A DNA stretch of 64,000 bases from an uncultured Gammaproteobacteria bacterium (GTDB lineage Bacteria; Pseudomonadota; Gammaproteobacteria; HK1), in assembly GCA_958295465.1 (NCBI GenBank), contig OY282353.1:5447001-5511000 (forward strand). Direction: 5' to 3'. Both the position numbers and the translations under genes were made by a program. This document shows, piece by piece, positions 27,323-35,917 of this stretch (the first letter of the stretch is position 1; each line of letters starts with the position of its first letter). Under the pieces are notes generated by a model, which made no database searches, was not told the origin of the DNA, and was given only the letters and a program-made list of their open reading frames with translations.

Positions 27323-27393
27323 GATGGAGGCTCCGCTGCAGGGTTGCCGCCTGATTCTATCCGACAGGGTGAAAGGCACCGCCCGAAAGTAGC
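27080..27393. repeat. 314-bp direct repeat, copy 1 (5' part of lutA and its leader)
   Basis: Nearly identical to 28562-28875 in the same orientation. It covers lutA codons 1 to about 81 plus some 70 bases upstream. The block between the two copies holds a toxin-antitoxin remnant. Confidence 0.9.
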
Positions 27394-27434
27394 CCGCCGG
27401 GAAACGCGCCGGAGGCGCATCGCGATACGGACAA

Positions 27435-27743
27435 GTGGCGCGCAATACGCTGTCGCGGCTGCTGCATGGCCGCATCGGCATTTCGCCAAGAATGGCCTTG
27501 GCCCTGGAGCGCGCCGGTTGGAGCAGCGCCGATCACTGGATGCGGATTCAGGCGGCCCATGATCTGGCGCGTGCACGGCGCGAACTGGATACGGCACAGG
27601 ACGCGCGGCCGTCCGTGACCGTATCGCCCAGAGACTTGGTTGACCCGCATTTCTCACCAGCTCCCTCAATGACTCAACACTTTGAAACAGCGCAATCCAG
27701 CCGCGCTCGTTTTGCTGTTCAAGCGCGCGATGACGTGACATAG
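27435..27743 (+). pseudogene. HigA-type antitoxin fragment
   Basis: The frame begins mid-domain with VARNTLSRLLHGRIGIS and ERAGWSSADHWMRIQ, which match the C-terminal two-thirds of HigA (XRE-family) antitoxins. The first part of the helix-turn-helix is missing, cut near the end of the lutA-derived repeat at 27393. The last 40 residues lack similarity. No matching HigB is adjacent. Confidence 0.7.
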
Positions 27744-28408
27744 TGTCGGAAGATACAACCTATAGACCGACGTTTAGTCACATGATACCCGCACCCGCGA
27801 CATCGCAGAAGGATCGAGCTGTCGCCCTTCTCAAGGCCTGCGGCCCCATGCGTCGCATCGAGCTCAGCGACGCCGGGATTCACCCGGAAACGCTCGCGCG
27901 TATGCTCCGGGATCGGACCCTCACCCGCGTCACCCGCGGGCTCTACCAGCTCGCCGACGCCGAAGTCACGACACCGCATGATCTCGTCGAGGTTGCGAAG
28001 CTTGTACCTAAAGGAGTCATCTGCCTCGTCTCCGCCCTTCAGTTCCACGACCTCACGCTCCAGACACCGGGCCGCGTCTGGCTCGCCATAGGTTCCAAAG
28101 CACGAAAGCCCAAGATCGACTATCCCCCGACCCGAATCGTGCGGTTCGGACCGCAATCGCTTTGCCTCGGCGTTCAAACCCACACCATCGACGGCGTGTC
28201 GGTGCCTATCTTCGATCCAGCCAAGACAGTCGTCGACTGCTTTCGATTCAGACAGCACGTCGGTCTTGATGTCGCGCTCGAAGGTCTCCACAACGTCATG
28301 AGGTCCGGCAAGGTCAAACCGGCGCAAATCGTTCGATACGCCCGAGATACCCGCATCTGGTCCGTTCTGCGGCCCTATCTGGAAACGGTGGTCGCCGATG
28401 GCGCGTGA
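27743..28408 (+). CDS. AbiEi-type antitoxin / transcriptional regulator
   Basis: About 221 residues from a GTG at 27743 (an ATG at 27782 is possible). A winged helix near the start (GIHPETLARMLRDRTLTRVTRGLYQLAD) and the body (LVPKGVICLVSALQFHDL, FDPAKTVVDCFRFR) fit the AbiEi family. In AbiE systems it represses its own operon and neutralises the nucleotidyltransferase toxin AbiEii. The toxin gene follows with a short overlap but is truncated, so this antitoxin probably has no toxin partner here. Confidence 0.85.
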   Translation: MSEDTTYRPTFSHMIPAPATSQKDRAVALLKACGPMRRIELSDAGIHPETLARMLRDRTLTRVTRGLYQLADAEVTTPHDLVEVAKLVPKGVICLVSALQFHDLTLQTPGRVWLAIGSKARKPKIDYPPTRIVRFGPQSLCLGVQTHTIDGVSVPIFDPAKTVVDCFRFRQHVGLDVALEGLHNVMRSGKVKPAQIVRYARDTRIWSVLRPYLETVVADGA

Positions 28409-28566
28409 ACCGAGGAATGTCGCCGCTTCGATACGTGCACGGCTGCAAGACCTCGCCAAGGAGCAACAGGCCGATTTCCAGCGCGTGCTTACCCGATACG
28501 CCCTTGAACGGCTTCTCTTCCGACTGAGCGTCTCGCCTCACAAGGACCTCTTCGTTCTCAAGAACG
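28398..28566 (+). pseudogene. AbiEii nucleotidyltransferase toxin, truncated
   Basis: Starts with an ATG inside the end of the AbiEi gene. It reads ASIRARLQDLAKEQ...LTRYALERLLFRLS and LFVLKNA, the conserved N-terminus of AbiEii (family: FVLKGA followed by the catalytic domain). After about 55 codons it runs into the second copy of the lutA repeat (28562) and the similarity stops. The catalytic part is absent. Confidence 0.85.
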
Positions 28567-28875
28567 CCTCGATGGTGCGCTTCGCGATCGCCCGTGCGTT
28601 GCCGGAATCGCCGCCGTTGTACGCCGGCTGGCCGCAGCAGGTCTGGACGGCGGGCACGTCCACGACGCATCCCGCGTCCTCCAGCAGCCTGACCGCCGCG
28701 AACCCGACCGCGGGACGGAAGAGATCGACGAGGCAGGTGACGAGCAGCCCGACCCGGGGGCGGGCGGTTGCGTCGTCGGGAGACTGCCGGGCTCTGTCGG
28801 ACACGATGGAGGCCCCGCCGCAGGGGTGCCGCCCGATTCTATCCGACAGGGTGAAAAGCTCCGCCCGAAAGTAGC
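28562..28875. repeat. 314-bp direct repeat, copy 2 (orphan lutA 5' fragment)
   Basis: Encodes on the minus strand the first 80 residues of LutA with few changes (for example SDRARQ for PNRVRQ), then breaks into the truncated AbiEii gene. It is a lutA pseudogene fragment and one border of the inserted toxin-antitoxin block. Confidence 0.9.
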
Positions 28876-29037
28876 GCTGCGCTCGGGTAGGAATTCGTCC
28901 CGATTTCGCCGATTTTCGTACGTGACCGAGCCTGGGATCCCATCCGCCGGCCGAAACGGACGGTCGCACGAGTTTATAGCCGTTGCGGCGATCGCTATGC
29001 TATGCCGCCCTCGCATCCTCCGCAGGAGCCGCCCCCC

Positions 29038-29631
29038 GTGTCTTCCCGCACCGCCACCGTCGAACGCAACACACGCGAGACCCGCATCGCCGTCACCGTC
29101 GCCCTCGACGGCGCCGGCGCCGCGCGCCTCGACACCGGGATCCCCTTCTTCGAGCACATGCTGGAGCAGGTGGCGCGGCACGGGACGATCGACCTCGACG
29201 TACGCGCCGCCGGGGACATCGCGATCGACGACCACCACACCGTCGAGGACACCGGCATCGTGCTCGGGCAGGCCGTCGCCGAGGCGCTCGGCGACAAGCG
29301 CGGGATCGCGCGCTATGGACATGCCTACGTCCCGCTCGACGAGGCGCTCTCAAGGGTCGTCATCGACTTCTCCGGACGCCCCGGGCTGTTCTACCGGGTG
29401 GGCTGGCCCCGCGCGCGCATCGGGGCGTTCGACGTCGACCTGATCCGCGAGTTCTTCCAGGGCTTCGCCAACGCGGCGTCGGCGACCCTGCACGTCGACT
29501 CGCTGCAGGGCGTCAACGCCCATCACGTGGCCGAGACGGTGTTCAAGGCGTTCGGCCGCGCGATGCGCATGGCCGTGGCCCGGGACGAGCGGCTCGGCGA
29601 GGCGGTGCCGTCGACGAAGGGCGTGCTGTGA
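29038..29631 (+). CDS. hisB: Imidazoleglycerol-phosphate dehydratase
   Basis: 197 residues, the length of the monofunctional enzyme (no HisN-type phosphatase domain). Manganese ligands are visible in FFEHMLEQVARHG, DDHHTVEDTGI and NAHHVAETVFKAFGRA. It catalyses the sixth step of histidine synthesis. GTG at 29038 is chosen because AGGAG lies eight bases upstream; an ATG at 29002 is less likely. hisH follows. Confidence 0.94.
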   Translation: MSSRTATVERNTRETRIAVTVALDGAGAARLDTGIPFFEHMLEQVARHGTIDLDVRAAGDIAIDDHHTVEDTGIVLGQAVAEALGDKRGIARYGHAYVPLDEALSRVVIDFSGRPGLFYRVGWPRARIGAFDVDLIREFFQGFANAASATLHVDSLQGVNAHHVAETVFKAFGRAMRMAVARDERLGEAVPSTKGVL

Positions 29632-29655
29632 GGCGAGCCGGCCGATCCGATACGG

Positions 29656-29702
29656 TGACGCATATCGCGTTGCCGAGGCGGTGTGCAAGGCGTTCGGCCC
29701 TG
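29656..29702 (+). repeat. Partial copy of the hisB 3' region between hisB and hisH
   Basis: About 45 bases (ending GTGTGCAAGGCGTTCGGCC) resemble hisB 29527-29565 (GTGTTCAAGGCGTTCGGCC). It lies in the gap after the hisB stop and is not in a gene. Confidence 0.65.
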
Positions 29703-29749
29703 CGCCGCGAGCCGCGGCAGCCTGCCCCGACGCCGTCCCGGCGCGCACG

Positions 29750-30403
29750 ATGAGCGCGGAAACGGTCGCGGTGGTCGACTACGGCATGGGCAACCTCCGC
29801 TCGGTGTCGAAGGCGGTCGAGCACGTCGCCGGAAGCCGCGTCGAGGTCCGGGTCACGGACGACGCCCGCGTGATCGAGAACGCCGATCGGGTGGTGTTTC
29901 CGGGGCAGGGCGCGATGCGCGACTGCATGGCGGAGCTCGCCGCGCACCGGCTCGTGGAACCGGTGCGCGGGTGCCTCGGGGTCAAGCCGGTGCTCGGGAT
30001 CTGCATGGGCCTGCAGGTGCTGTTCGATTCCAGCGACGAGGATCCGGGCACACCCGGATTCGGATGGCTCGCGGGACACTCGATCCGCTTTCCGTCGGAT
30101 ACGACGGATGGGCAGGGCCGACGCCTCAAGGTCCCCCACATGGGCTGGAACCGGGTGCGCCAGCGATCCGATCACCCGCTGTGGCGCGGCATCGACGACG
30201 CCGAACGGTTCTATTTCGTACATAGCTACCACGCCTGCCCCGACGACGATGCGAGCGTCGCGGGCACGAGCGAACATGGCGTGGAATTCACCGCCGCCGC
30301 CGCCGCCGAGCAGCTCTTCGCGGTACAGTTCCACCCTGAGAAGAGCCAGCGTGCCGGTCTTGCGCTGCTCGCCAATTTCCTGGCCTGGGACGGCCGTGGC
30401 TGA
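29750..30403 (+). CDS. hisH: Imidazole glycerol phosphate synthase, glutamine amidotransferase subunit
   Basis: 217 residues of class I glutamine amidotransferase. The catalytic Cys is in GICMGLQVLF, and His and Glu in VQFHPEKSQ; MGWN and YFVHSYH are typical of HisH. It supplies ammonia to HisF in histidine synthesis. ATG at 29750 begins MSAETVAVVDYGMGN. hisF and hisA do not follow, so the his genes are split in this genome. Confidence 0.95.
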   Translation: MSAETVAVVDYGMGNLRSVSKAVEHVAGSRVEVRVTDDARVIENADRVVFPGQGAMRDCMAELAAHRLVEPVRGCLGVKPVLGICMGLQVLFDSSDEDPGTPGFGWLAGHSIRFPSDTTDGQGRRLKVPHMGWNRVRQRSDHPLWRGIDDAERFYFVHSYHACPDDDASVAGTSEHGVEFTAAAAAEQLFAVQFHPEKSQRAGLALLANFLAWDGRG

Positions 30404-30412
30404 TGGGGAGAC

Positions 30413-31261
30413 GTGACGATGATCCGAGGAAGCTGCCTGTGCGGTACGGTGCGCTGGTCGTTCGAGGGTGCGCTGGAACGCATGATCCACTGCCACTGCC
30501 GGATGTGCCGCAAGGCGCACGGCGCGCCGTTCGCGACCTACACCGGCGGGAGCCGGGCACACTTCCGGTTCGACGGCGGCGAGGAAGCGGTCACCAGCTA
30601 CGAGTCTTCGCCGGGTTTCCCCCGCGCTTTCTGCTCGCAATGCGGGTCCGTGGCGCCGTATCCGGTCGGCGGCGAGACGATGGCCATCCCCGCCGGTCCG
30701 CTCGACGGCGATCCGCAGATCCGGCCTTCCTCCCACATCTACGCGAAGTGGAAGGCGCCGTGGCACACGATCACCGATTCGCTGCCACAGCACGACATCA
30801 TGCCGAGTCGCGATGCACCGCGCGTCGCGCGGACGGACCCGCCCCCGTCCGCCGACGGGATGCTGCGCGGAAGCTGCCTGTGCGGAAGCGTCGCCTACGA
30901 GGTCACCGGCGAGATCACGATGGTCCACAACTGCCACTGCACGCGCTGTCGCAAGGCGCGCGGGGCGGCGCATGCCACCAACGGCTTCACCGCGATGGAC
31001 GGCGTGCGCTACATCCGCGGCGAAGACACGCTCAGGACCTACCGGCTCCCGGAAGCGCGCTTCTTCAGCCAGGTGTTCTGCCCGACGTGCGGCTCCGGGC
31101 TGCCGCGGCTCGACCCCGAGCGCGGCATCGCGGTGATCCCCTTCGGTTCGCTCGACGACGACCCGGGACGCGGAGCCGACGATCACATCTTCGTGGCGTC
31201 GAAGGCGCCGTGGTACGAGATCGCCGGCGATCTGCCGCGCTTCGACGAGGCGCCCGGATAG
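30413..31261 (+). CDS. Protein with two GFA (CENP-V/Gfa) zinc domains in tandem
   Basis: 282 residues. Two similar halves each hold the GFA zinc-binding pattern: SCLCGTV...HCHCRMCRKAHGAP...FCSQCGS (about 6-80), and SCLCGSV...NCHCTRCRKARGAA...FCPTCGS (about 150-230). The name comes from glutathione-dependent formaldehyde-activating enzyme, but most members have no proven reaction. Single-domain proteins are usual; a fused pair is less common. GTG at 30413 follows GGGGAGAC. It is close behind hisH but unlikely to act in histidine synthesis. Confidence 0.88.
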   Translation: MTMIRGSCLCGTVRWSFEGALERMIHCHCRMCRKAHGAPFATYTGGSRAHFRFDGGEEAVTSYESSPGFPRAFCSQCGSVAPYPVGGETMAIPAGPLDGDPQIRPSSHIYAKWKAPWHTITDSLPQHDIMPSRDAPRVARTDPPPSADGMLRGSCLCGSVAYEVTGEITMVHNCHCTRCRKARGAAHATNGFTAMDGVRYIRGEDTLRTYRLPEARFFSQVFCPTCGSGLPRLDPERGIAVIPFGSLDDDPGRGADDHIFVASKAPWYEIAGDLPRFDEAPG

Positions 31262-31384
31262 CCGGTTCCCGCGCGCGGACGTCTCCGCCACGTCATTCTC
31301 GACATGGTGGGCGCGCAGAAGAATGAGGCAGCGTAACGGCGCGGGACGGACCGTCTCGTCAGGACTTCACGGACAGGGGACGGC

Positions 31385-32845
31385 TCAAAGCGCCGCCCCG
31401 AAGTTCGTCGCCGGATCCATCTCCGGCACCCGGCGGCCGAGGGGTCGCGCGGCCTCCGGGCGTTCGCAGCGCAGGAACTCCCCGCTGCCGCGCTCGACGT
31501 GCAGCGCGCCGCCGTCGACCACCCGGCGTCCGCGGGAGAGCACGGTCACCGGCCATCCCTCGATGCGCCGCCCTTCGTAAGGCGTGTACCCGACGTTGTC
31601 GTGCAGGGCGTCCCAGGTGACCGTGACCTCGCGCTCGGGGTCCCAGATCGCCAGGTCCGCGTCGGAGCCGATCGCGATCGTGCCCTTGCGCGGATACAGC
31701 CCGTAGAGCCGCGCCGCGTTGGTCGAGGCCAGGGCCACGAAGCGGTTGAGGTCGATCCGGCCGCGGCCGACGCCTTCGCTGAACAGTAGCGGCAGGCGCA
31801 GTTCGAGACCCGGCACGCCGTTGGCGATCTTCTTGAACGAGGCGTCGGGGCCGGCCGCGAGCTTGCCGGTCTCGTCGAAGCGATACGGCGCGTGGTCGGA
31901 GGAGAACACCTGGAACGTGCCGTTCACGAGCCCGCGCCAGACGTGCTCCTGGTTGGCGGCGTCGCGCGGGGGCGGGCTGCAACAGAACTTCGCGCCCTCC
32001 ATGCCGCCGCGGTCGAGGTCCGCAGCGGTCAGGAACAGGTACTGGGGGCAGGTCTCGCCGTAGATCCGAAGCCCCAGATCCTGCGCGCGGCGGATGGCGG
32101 CGGCGGCCTCCGCCCCGGACACGTGCACGATGAGCATCGGGACGTCGACGAGCCTCGCGAGGTCGATGGCCCGGCTCGTCGCCTCGCTCTCCGCGACCCG
32201 CGCATGGCTGACCGCGTGGTACTTCGGCGCCCGGTGTCCGCCGTCGAGGAGCCGGTCGGTAAGCCATCGGATCATGTCGTGGTTCTCGGCGTGCACCATC
32301 GTCATCGCGCCCTCGCGCCGGGCGAGCGAGAGCACGTCGAGCATCTGGTAGTCGTCGAGCTTCAGGAGGTCGTAGGTCATGTACACCTTGAACGAGGTGT
32401 AGCCGTCCTCGATCAGGGCGGGCAGCTCCTGGCCGAGGATCTGCGCGGTGGGATCCGAAATGATGAGGTGGAAGGCGTAGTCGACGACCGCCTTGGGGCC
32501 GGCGCAGCCGTGGTACGCCTCGACGACCTCGCGCAGCGACTGCCCGCGGTGCTGCGCGGCGAAGGGGACGATGGTGGTGGTGCCGCCGAACGCGGCGGAG
32601 ACCGACCCCGTGTAGAAGTCGTCCGCGCAGAGGAGGCCGCTCGCCGACATCTGCTCGATGTGGCAGTGGCTGTCGATCCCGCCCGGCAGCACGAGCTTGC
32701 CCGAGGCGTCGATCTCGTCCCGGCCTTCGTCCAGCCCCTGACCGAGGGCGGTGATCTTCCCGTCCCGGATCCCCACGTCGGACGGGAACGTGTCGGCGGC
32801 GGTGGCGACGGTGCCGCCGCGGATGACGAGGTCGTATCGGTTCAT
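31385..32845 (-). CDS. D-hydantoinase / dihydropyrimidinase
   Basis: 486 residues of the cyclic amidohydrolase family. Zinc ligands and the bridging Lys are recognisable: DSHCHIE, SFKVYMTYD (carboxylated Lys), MVHAENHD, MLIVHVSG and SSDHAPY. The enzyme opens hydantoin or dihydropyrimidine rings. ATG at 32845 has GGAGG six bases upstream. No carbamoylase or dihydropyrimidine dehydrogenase is adjacent, but a DUF1688 gene of a family tied to uracil catabolism lies 4 kb away. The C-terminal 40 residues are longer than usual. Confidence 0.92.
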   Translation of the reverse strand: MNRYDLVIRGGTVATAADTFPSDVGIRDGKITALGQGLDEGRDEIDASGKLVLPGGIDSHCHIEQMSASGLLCADDFYTGSVSAAFGGTTTIVPFAAQHRGQSLREVVEAYHGCAGPKAVVDYAFHLIISDPTAQILGQELPALIEDGYTSFKVYMTYDLLKLDDYQMLDVLSLARREGAMTMVHAENHDMIRWLTDRLLDGGHRAPKYHAVSHARVAESEATSRAIDLARLVDVPMLIVHVSGAEAAAAIRRAQDLGLRIYGETCPQYLFLTAADLDRGGMEGAKFCCSPPPRDAANQEHVWRGLVNGTFQVFSSDHAPYRFDETGKLAAGPDASFKKIANGVPGLELRLPLLFSEGVGRGRIDLNRFVALASTNAARLYGLYPRKGTIAIGSDADLAIWDPEREVTVTWDALHDNVGYTPYEGRRIEGWPVTVLSRGRRVVDGGALHVERGSGEFLRCERPEAARPLGRRVPEMDPATNFGAAL

Positions 32846-32971
32846 CCGGAGCCTCCGGTGCATCGGTGCAAGCGGATTTCACAACGGGCCGGCACGAGTG
32901 CGTTCAGACTACATCAAGAGCCGAGCGTCATGCGCACGGCCGTCACCGCATTCCACCGATTCCAGCCGATC

Positions 32972-33095
32972 CCGGCAATTCCCGCCAAGTCCGATCACGT
33001 CCGTTGAATCACCACGACCGGACGCCCGGATGGTAGAGAAGGCCGCCAAATCCCGATGACATGACCGTATCCGGGACGCTGGCGGGAATTGCCGG
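32972..33095 (+). mobile_element. Palindrome-ended 124-bp element (MITE-like), copy 1
   Basis: Perfect 16-bp inverted termini CCGGCAATTCCCGCCA (32972-32987) and its complement at 33080-33095. The interior is about 90 bases and resembles copies 2 and 3 (copy 3 inverted). It contains no gene. Seven bases separate it from the methyltransferase stop. Confidence 0.8.
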
Positions 33096-33101
33096 GCCGA
33101 T

Positions 33102-34226
33102 TCAGCCCTCCCCGGGCCGGACCTTCTCCATCACCATGCACTCGTGGATGTAGTCCATCGCGTGCGGGTCGGGGTCCGAGCGGACGAGGTCGGCGAAGCT
33201 TCTGAAGTAGCGATCGACGATCGCCTGGCGCTGCGAGAGGGGGCGGGTCGCGTCCAGGGCGTTGACGAACACCGTTTCGCTCCAGGTGCGGGTGTTGGGG
33301 ACGTAGGTCTCGGCGAAGCGGCCGGCGTCGCGGTCCTCGGCGAAACCCGCCGCATACGGACAACGGGTGAACCGGGTGTGTGCGCGCACGAGCCGCAGTC
33401 CCGCGCACCGGACCGGGCCGCCAGGGTCGAGCAGCGGCGCATGGAACTCGGCCGGGGTTCTGTAGAACTGCGGAATGGTGGTTCGCCGGTACTCCGATGC
33501 GGTGATCGTTCCGTCGTCGACCAGCCCGCGCCACAGGCGGTTCATGACGTCGAACATGTTCGCACCGCCGGTATTGCCCATGTGGCGGCCGTCTTCCGAC
33601 AGCGCGAGGTTGATCGTCAGGAGCCGCCCACCCGGCTTCAGCTCCGCCGCACGAGCGAGGAGGATGTCCTGCCAGTCGGCAAGGGCGCGTGCGCGCAGGG
33701 CCTCCAGCTCCTCACCGCGCGCGCCGGCCATGTGGATGTGATCGCTCACCGGGCTCGGCAGCGCGCTCAGCCAGTGCATCGCGGTCGCGGAGAACCCGAA
33801 GTCGATCGTTTCGGGTGGAAAGATCGGCTCGAAGAAGCTCGTCGCCGCGGCGTAGACGAAGACGCCGTCGTGCTCGTCGCGATAGCTCGTGACCCCCGGC
33901 CGGCCGCCGTGGGCGGTGGTGAACAGGGCGGAGTAGTCGTTGCGCGGGAGGTCGGTATAGGTGATGCACACCGTGCGGCCCGGGGCGCGCTCGCGCAACG
34001 CCGAGATCGTCGCACGGTGGAGGTCGATCGAGGTCCCGCCGTCGGCCGCCCCGTAGTCGGCGATGTGGAACGGCTCGCGGGAACCCGCGACGTCCATCTC
34101 CGCAATCGCATCGCATGCGAGGTCCCGAGCCCCATCGATGACGTCCTTCGCACCCCGGGTGTGGGCGGAGTAGTCACCCTCGTGCCACATCGAGATCGTC
34201 GATCCTGCCCCGTCGAGACGGCGCAT
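33102..34226 (-). CDS. SABATH-type carboxyl methyltransferase
   Basis: 374 residues resembling the plant-type SABATH (salicylate/jasmonate carboxyl methyltransferase) family. The SAM-binding motif is FHIADYGAADGGTS, followed by TYTDLPRNDYSALF and SFFEPIFPPETIDFGFSATAMHWLS, all characteristic. These enzymes methylate carboxyl groups of small acids using SAM. Bacterial members are few and mostly uncharacterised. ATG at 34226 starts MRRLDGAG. It stands alone between two palindrome-ended elements, and the substrate is unknown. Confidence 0.85.
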   Translation of the reverse strand: MRRLDGAGSTISMWHEGDYSAHTRGAKDVIDGARDLACDAIAEMDVAGSREPFHIADYGAADGGTSIDLHRATISALRERAPGRTVCITYTDLPRNDYSALFTTAHGGRPGVTSYRDEHDGVFVYAAATSFFEPIFPPETIDFGFSATAMHWLSALPSPVSDHIHMAGARGEELEALRARALADWQDILLARAAELKPGGRLLTINLALSEDGRHMGNTGGANMFDVMNRLWRGLVDDGTITASEYRRTTIPQFYRTPAEFHAPLLDPGGPVRCAGLRLVRAHTRFTRCPYAAGFAEDRDAGRFAETYVPNTRTWSETVFVNALDATRPLSQRQAIVDRYFRSFADLVRSDPDPHAMDYIHECMVMEKVRPGEG

Positions 34227-34480
34227 GCCGCGGTTCCGTTCATTTCGGTGGACCGGATTATAGGCGGCCGAAGCGTACCGTCCGCGCGAACGGGGGGCCG
34301 GCGGTTCGCGGTGGCGGGCGATTGGCGGGCGATTGGCGGGCACCCGGCGGCGCCCGCGTGGACGGGTGTCCGGCCGTGCTCGCCCGGGGCACGGCGGAGC
34401 GGCGCCTCCTGGTAGCCGGGTCAGGAGACCGGTCATGATAAGGTCACCCTGACCGCTCGCAGAGAAGAGGGCCCGGGCGT
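34227..34480. other. Intergenic region upstream of the methyltransferase gene
   Basis: About 250 bases between the methyltransferase start and repeat copy 2. It includes a short GATTGGCGGGC direct repeat (near 34320-34340) and probably the methyltransferase promoter. No gene seen. Confidence 0.4.
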
Positions 34481-34602
34481 CAGCAATTTCCGCCAAGCCC
34501 GAAAACGTCCCATGAACCACAACGATCAAATGCCCAGGCGGCCGGGATGGCCGCGAAATCCCGGTCATGCAATCGAGTTCAGGGGGTTAGCGGAAATTGC
34601 TG
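34481..34602 (+). mobile_element. Palindrome-ended 122-bp element, copy 2
   Basis: Termini CAGCAATTTCCGC (34481-34493) and GCGGAAATTGCTG (34590-34602) pair perfectly. Both arms differ from copy 1 by the same C-to-T/G-to-A change, so the palindrome has been kept while the sequence drifted. Same orientation as copy 1. Confidence 0.75.
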
Positions 34603-34609
34603 TCCGGGC

Positions 34610-34800
34610 GTGAACATCCTGTCGGAAGCCGAGATTGGCGCCTGTCGTGCCGACGGAGTGGTGGTGCCGGAGTTCCGGCTGCCGCCCGACGAGCTGGCGC
34701 ACCTCCAGTCCCTCGCCGCCCGGCTGATCGCCGACAACCCGCACGTGGGCGACATGCCGATCGCCGACAGCCGCGGCTCCGCGCATCACACCCGCCCCCT
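34610..34800 (+). pseudogene. Phytanoyl-CoA dioxygenase-like N-terminal fragment
   Basis: From a GTG at 34610 the frame reads LSEAEIGACRADGVVVPEF, then LPPDELAHLQSL and ADNPHVGDM, the N-terminus of PhyH-family Fe(II)/2-oxoglutarate oxygenases. The similarity ends near 34800; the metal-binding HxD...H motif and about 200 residues are missing. Palindrome-ended copy 2 ends 8 bases before the start codon. Confidence 0.6.
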
Positions 34801-35080
34801 GATCCAGGTCCGCGCGGGATGTCTCGGGACTCGACGACTTCGGCATCGGGCACCCTCGGGCGGCCGGAGGCGGGCACCGGCCGCTGCCTGCCTGAGCCGA
34901 CCCCGCGAGACCGGGCGCGATCAGCCGAACCGCCGGCCGGGTGGGCATCGGGACCGAGCGACCGCGACCGCTTCCGGCCGAGCCGGGCCTCGCGGTGTCC
35001 GCTTCGATCCATGACTCGAACCCTCGGGACGGCGCGACCGTCCCCATGGTGACGAAACGTCGAGACGGGCGGCGAGGACG
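34801..35080. other. Intergenic region after the dioxygenase fragment
   Basis: GC-rich, with no gene, repeat or clear promoter recognised. It probably holds the promoter of the following hydrolase gene. Confidence 0.4.
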
Positions 35081-35917
35081 GTGAATGCCAAGGGAACCAT
35101 GCTGATGCTTCTGTCCGCCGGGCTCGCGATCTTCATCGGTCTGTGCGGAGGGCTCTACCTGCTCCAGGAGCAGCTCATTTTCCTGACCCGGCCGCTGGCG
35201 GACGTCGACCGGTACGCGGTCGGGGTTCTGCCGGGCACCACCGAGGTCGAGGTGACGGCGCATGACGGCACGCGGCTGCACGGCTGGCTCCGGCATACCG
35301 CCGAAGAGACACCTTCACCGGGCCTCGTGATCTACTTCGGCGGCAACGCGGAGGAGGTGTCCGGGCAGATGCACGATGCACCGATGCTCGCACCCTGGTC
35401 GGTTGCAGCCTTCAACTACCGCGGCTACGGACTGAGCGAAGGGCGGCCCGGCGAGGCCGCGCTCGTCGCCGACGCGATCGCCATCCACGACCGGCTCGCG
35501 GCGCGTGCCGACGTCGATCCGAACCGCATCGTGGTCTTCGGGCGCAGCCTCGGCAGCGGGGTCGCGGTACAGCTTGCCGCGAACCGGCCGGTGCGCGCGG
35601 TGGTGCTCGTCTCCCCCTTCGACAGCCTGCGCAGCCTCGCCCGGAAGCAGTACCCGTTCGTCCCGGTCTCCCTGCTTCTCAAGCATCCCTTCGATTCGCT
35701 GGCGCGCGCACCGGGGATCGAGGCGCCCCTGCTGGTGCTGGCCGGAGAACGCGATCGGCTCATCCCACCCGCGTTCTCGCGGCGCCTGCACGATGCCTGG
35801 GCCGGCCCGAAGCGATGGACGCTCATTCCGGAGGCGGATCACAACGACATCCAGACCAGGCCCGGCTACTGGCCCCCGATGCGCGAGTTCCTCGCCTCCC
35901 TCGCTCCCGCGTCCTGA
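35081..35917 (+). CDS. Membrane-anchored alpha/beta hydrolase (BEM46/ABHD-like)
   Basis: 278 residues with one N-terminal transmembrane helix (about 8-28). Catalytic features: GRSLGSG nucleophile elbow, LAGERDRLIPP (Asp) and PEADHNDI (His). FNYRGYGLSEG and GGNAEEVSGQ (oxyanion region) match the BEM46/YfhR-like group. GTG at 35081 is used; ATG at 35099 with AAGGGA just upstream is an alternative start. Probably an inner membrane hydrolase with the domain on one face; substrate unknown. Confidence 0.85.
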   Translation: MNAKGTMLMLLSAGLAIFIGLCGGLYLLQEQLIFLTRPLADVDRYAVGVLPGTTEVEVTAHDGTRLHGWLRHTAEETPSPGLVIYFGGNAEEVSGQMHDAPMLAPWSVAAFNYRGYGLSEGRPGEAALVADAIAIHDRLAARADVDPNRIVVFGRSLGSGVAVQLAANRPVRAVVLVSPFDSLRSLARKQYPFVPVSLLLKHPFDSLARAPGIEAPLLVLAGERDRLIPPAFSRRLHDAWAGPKRWTLIPEADHNDIQTRPGYWPPMREFLASLAPAS

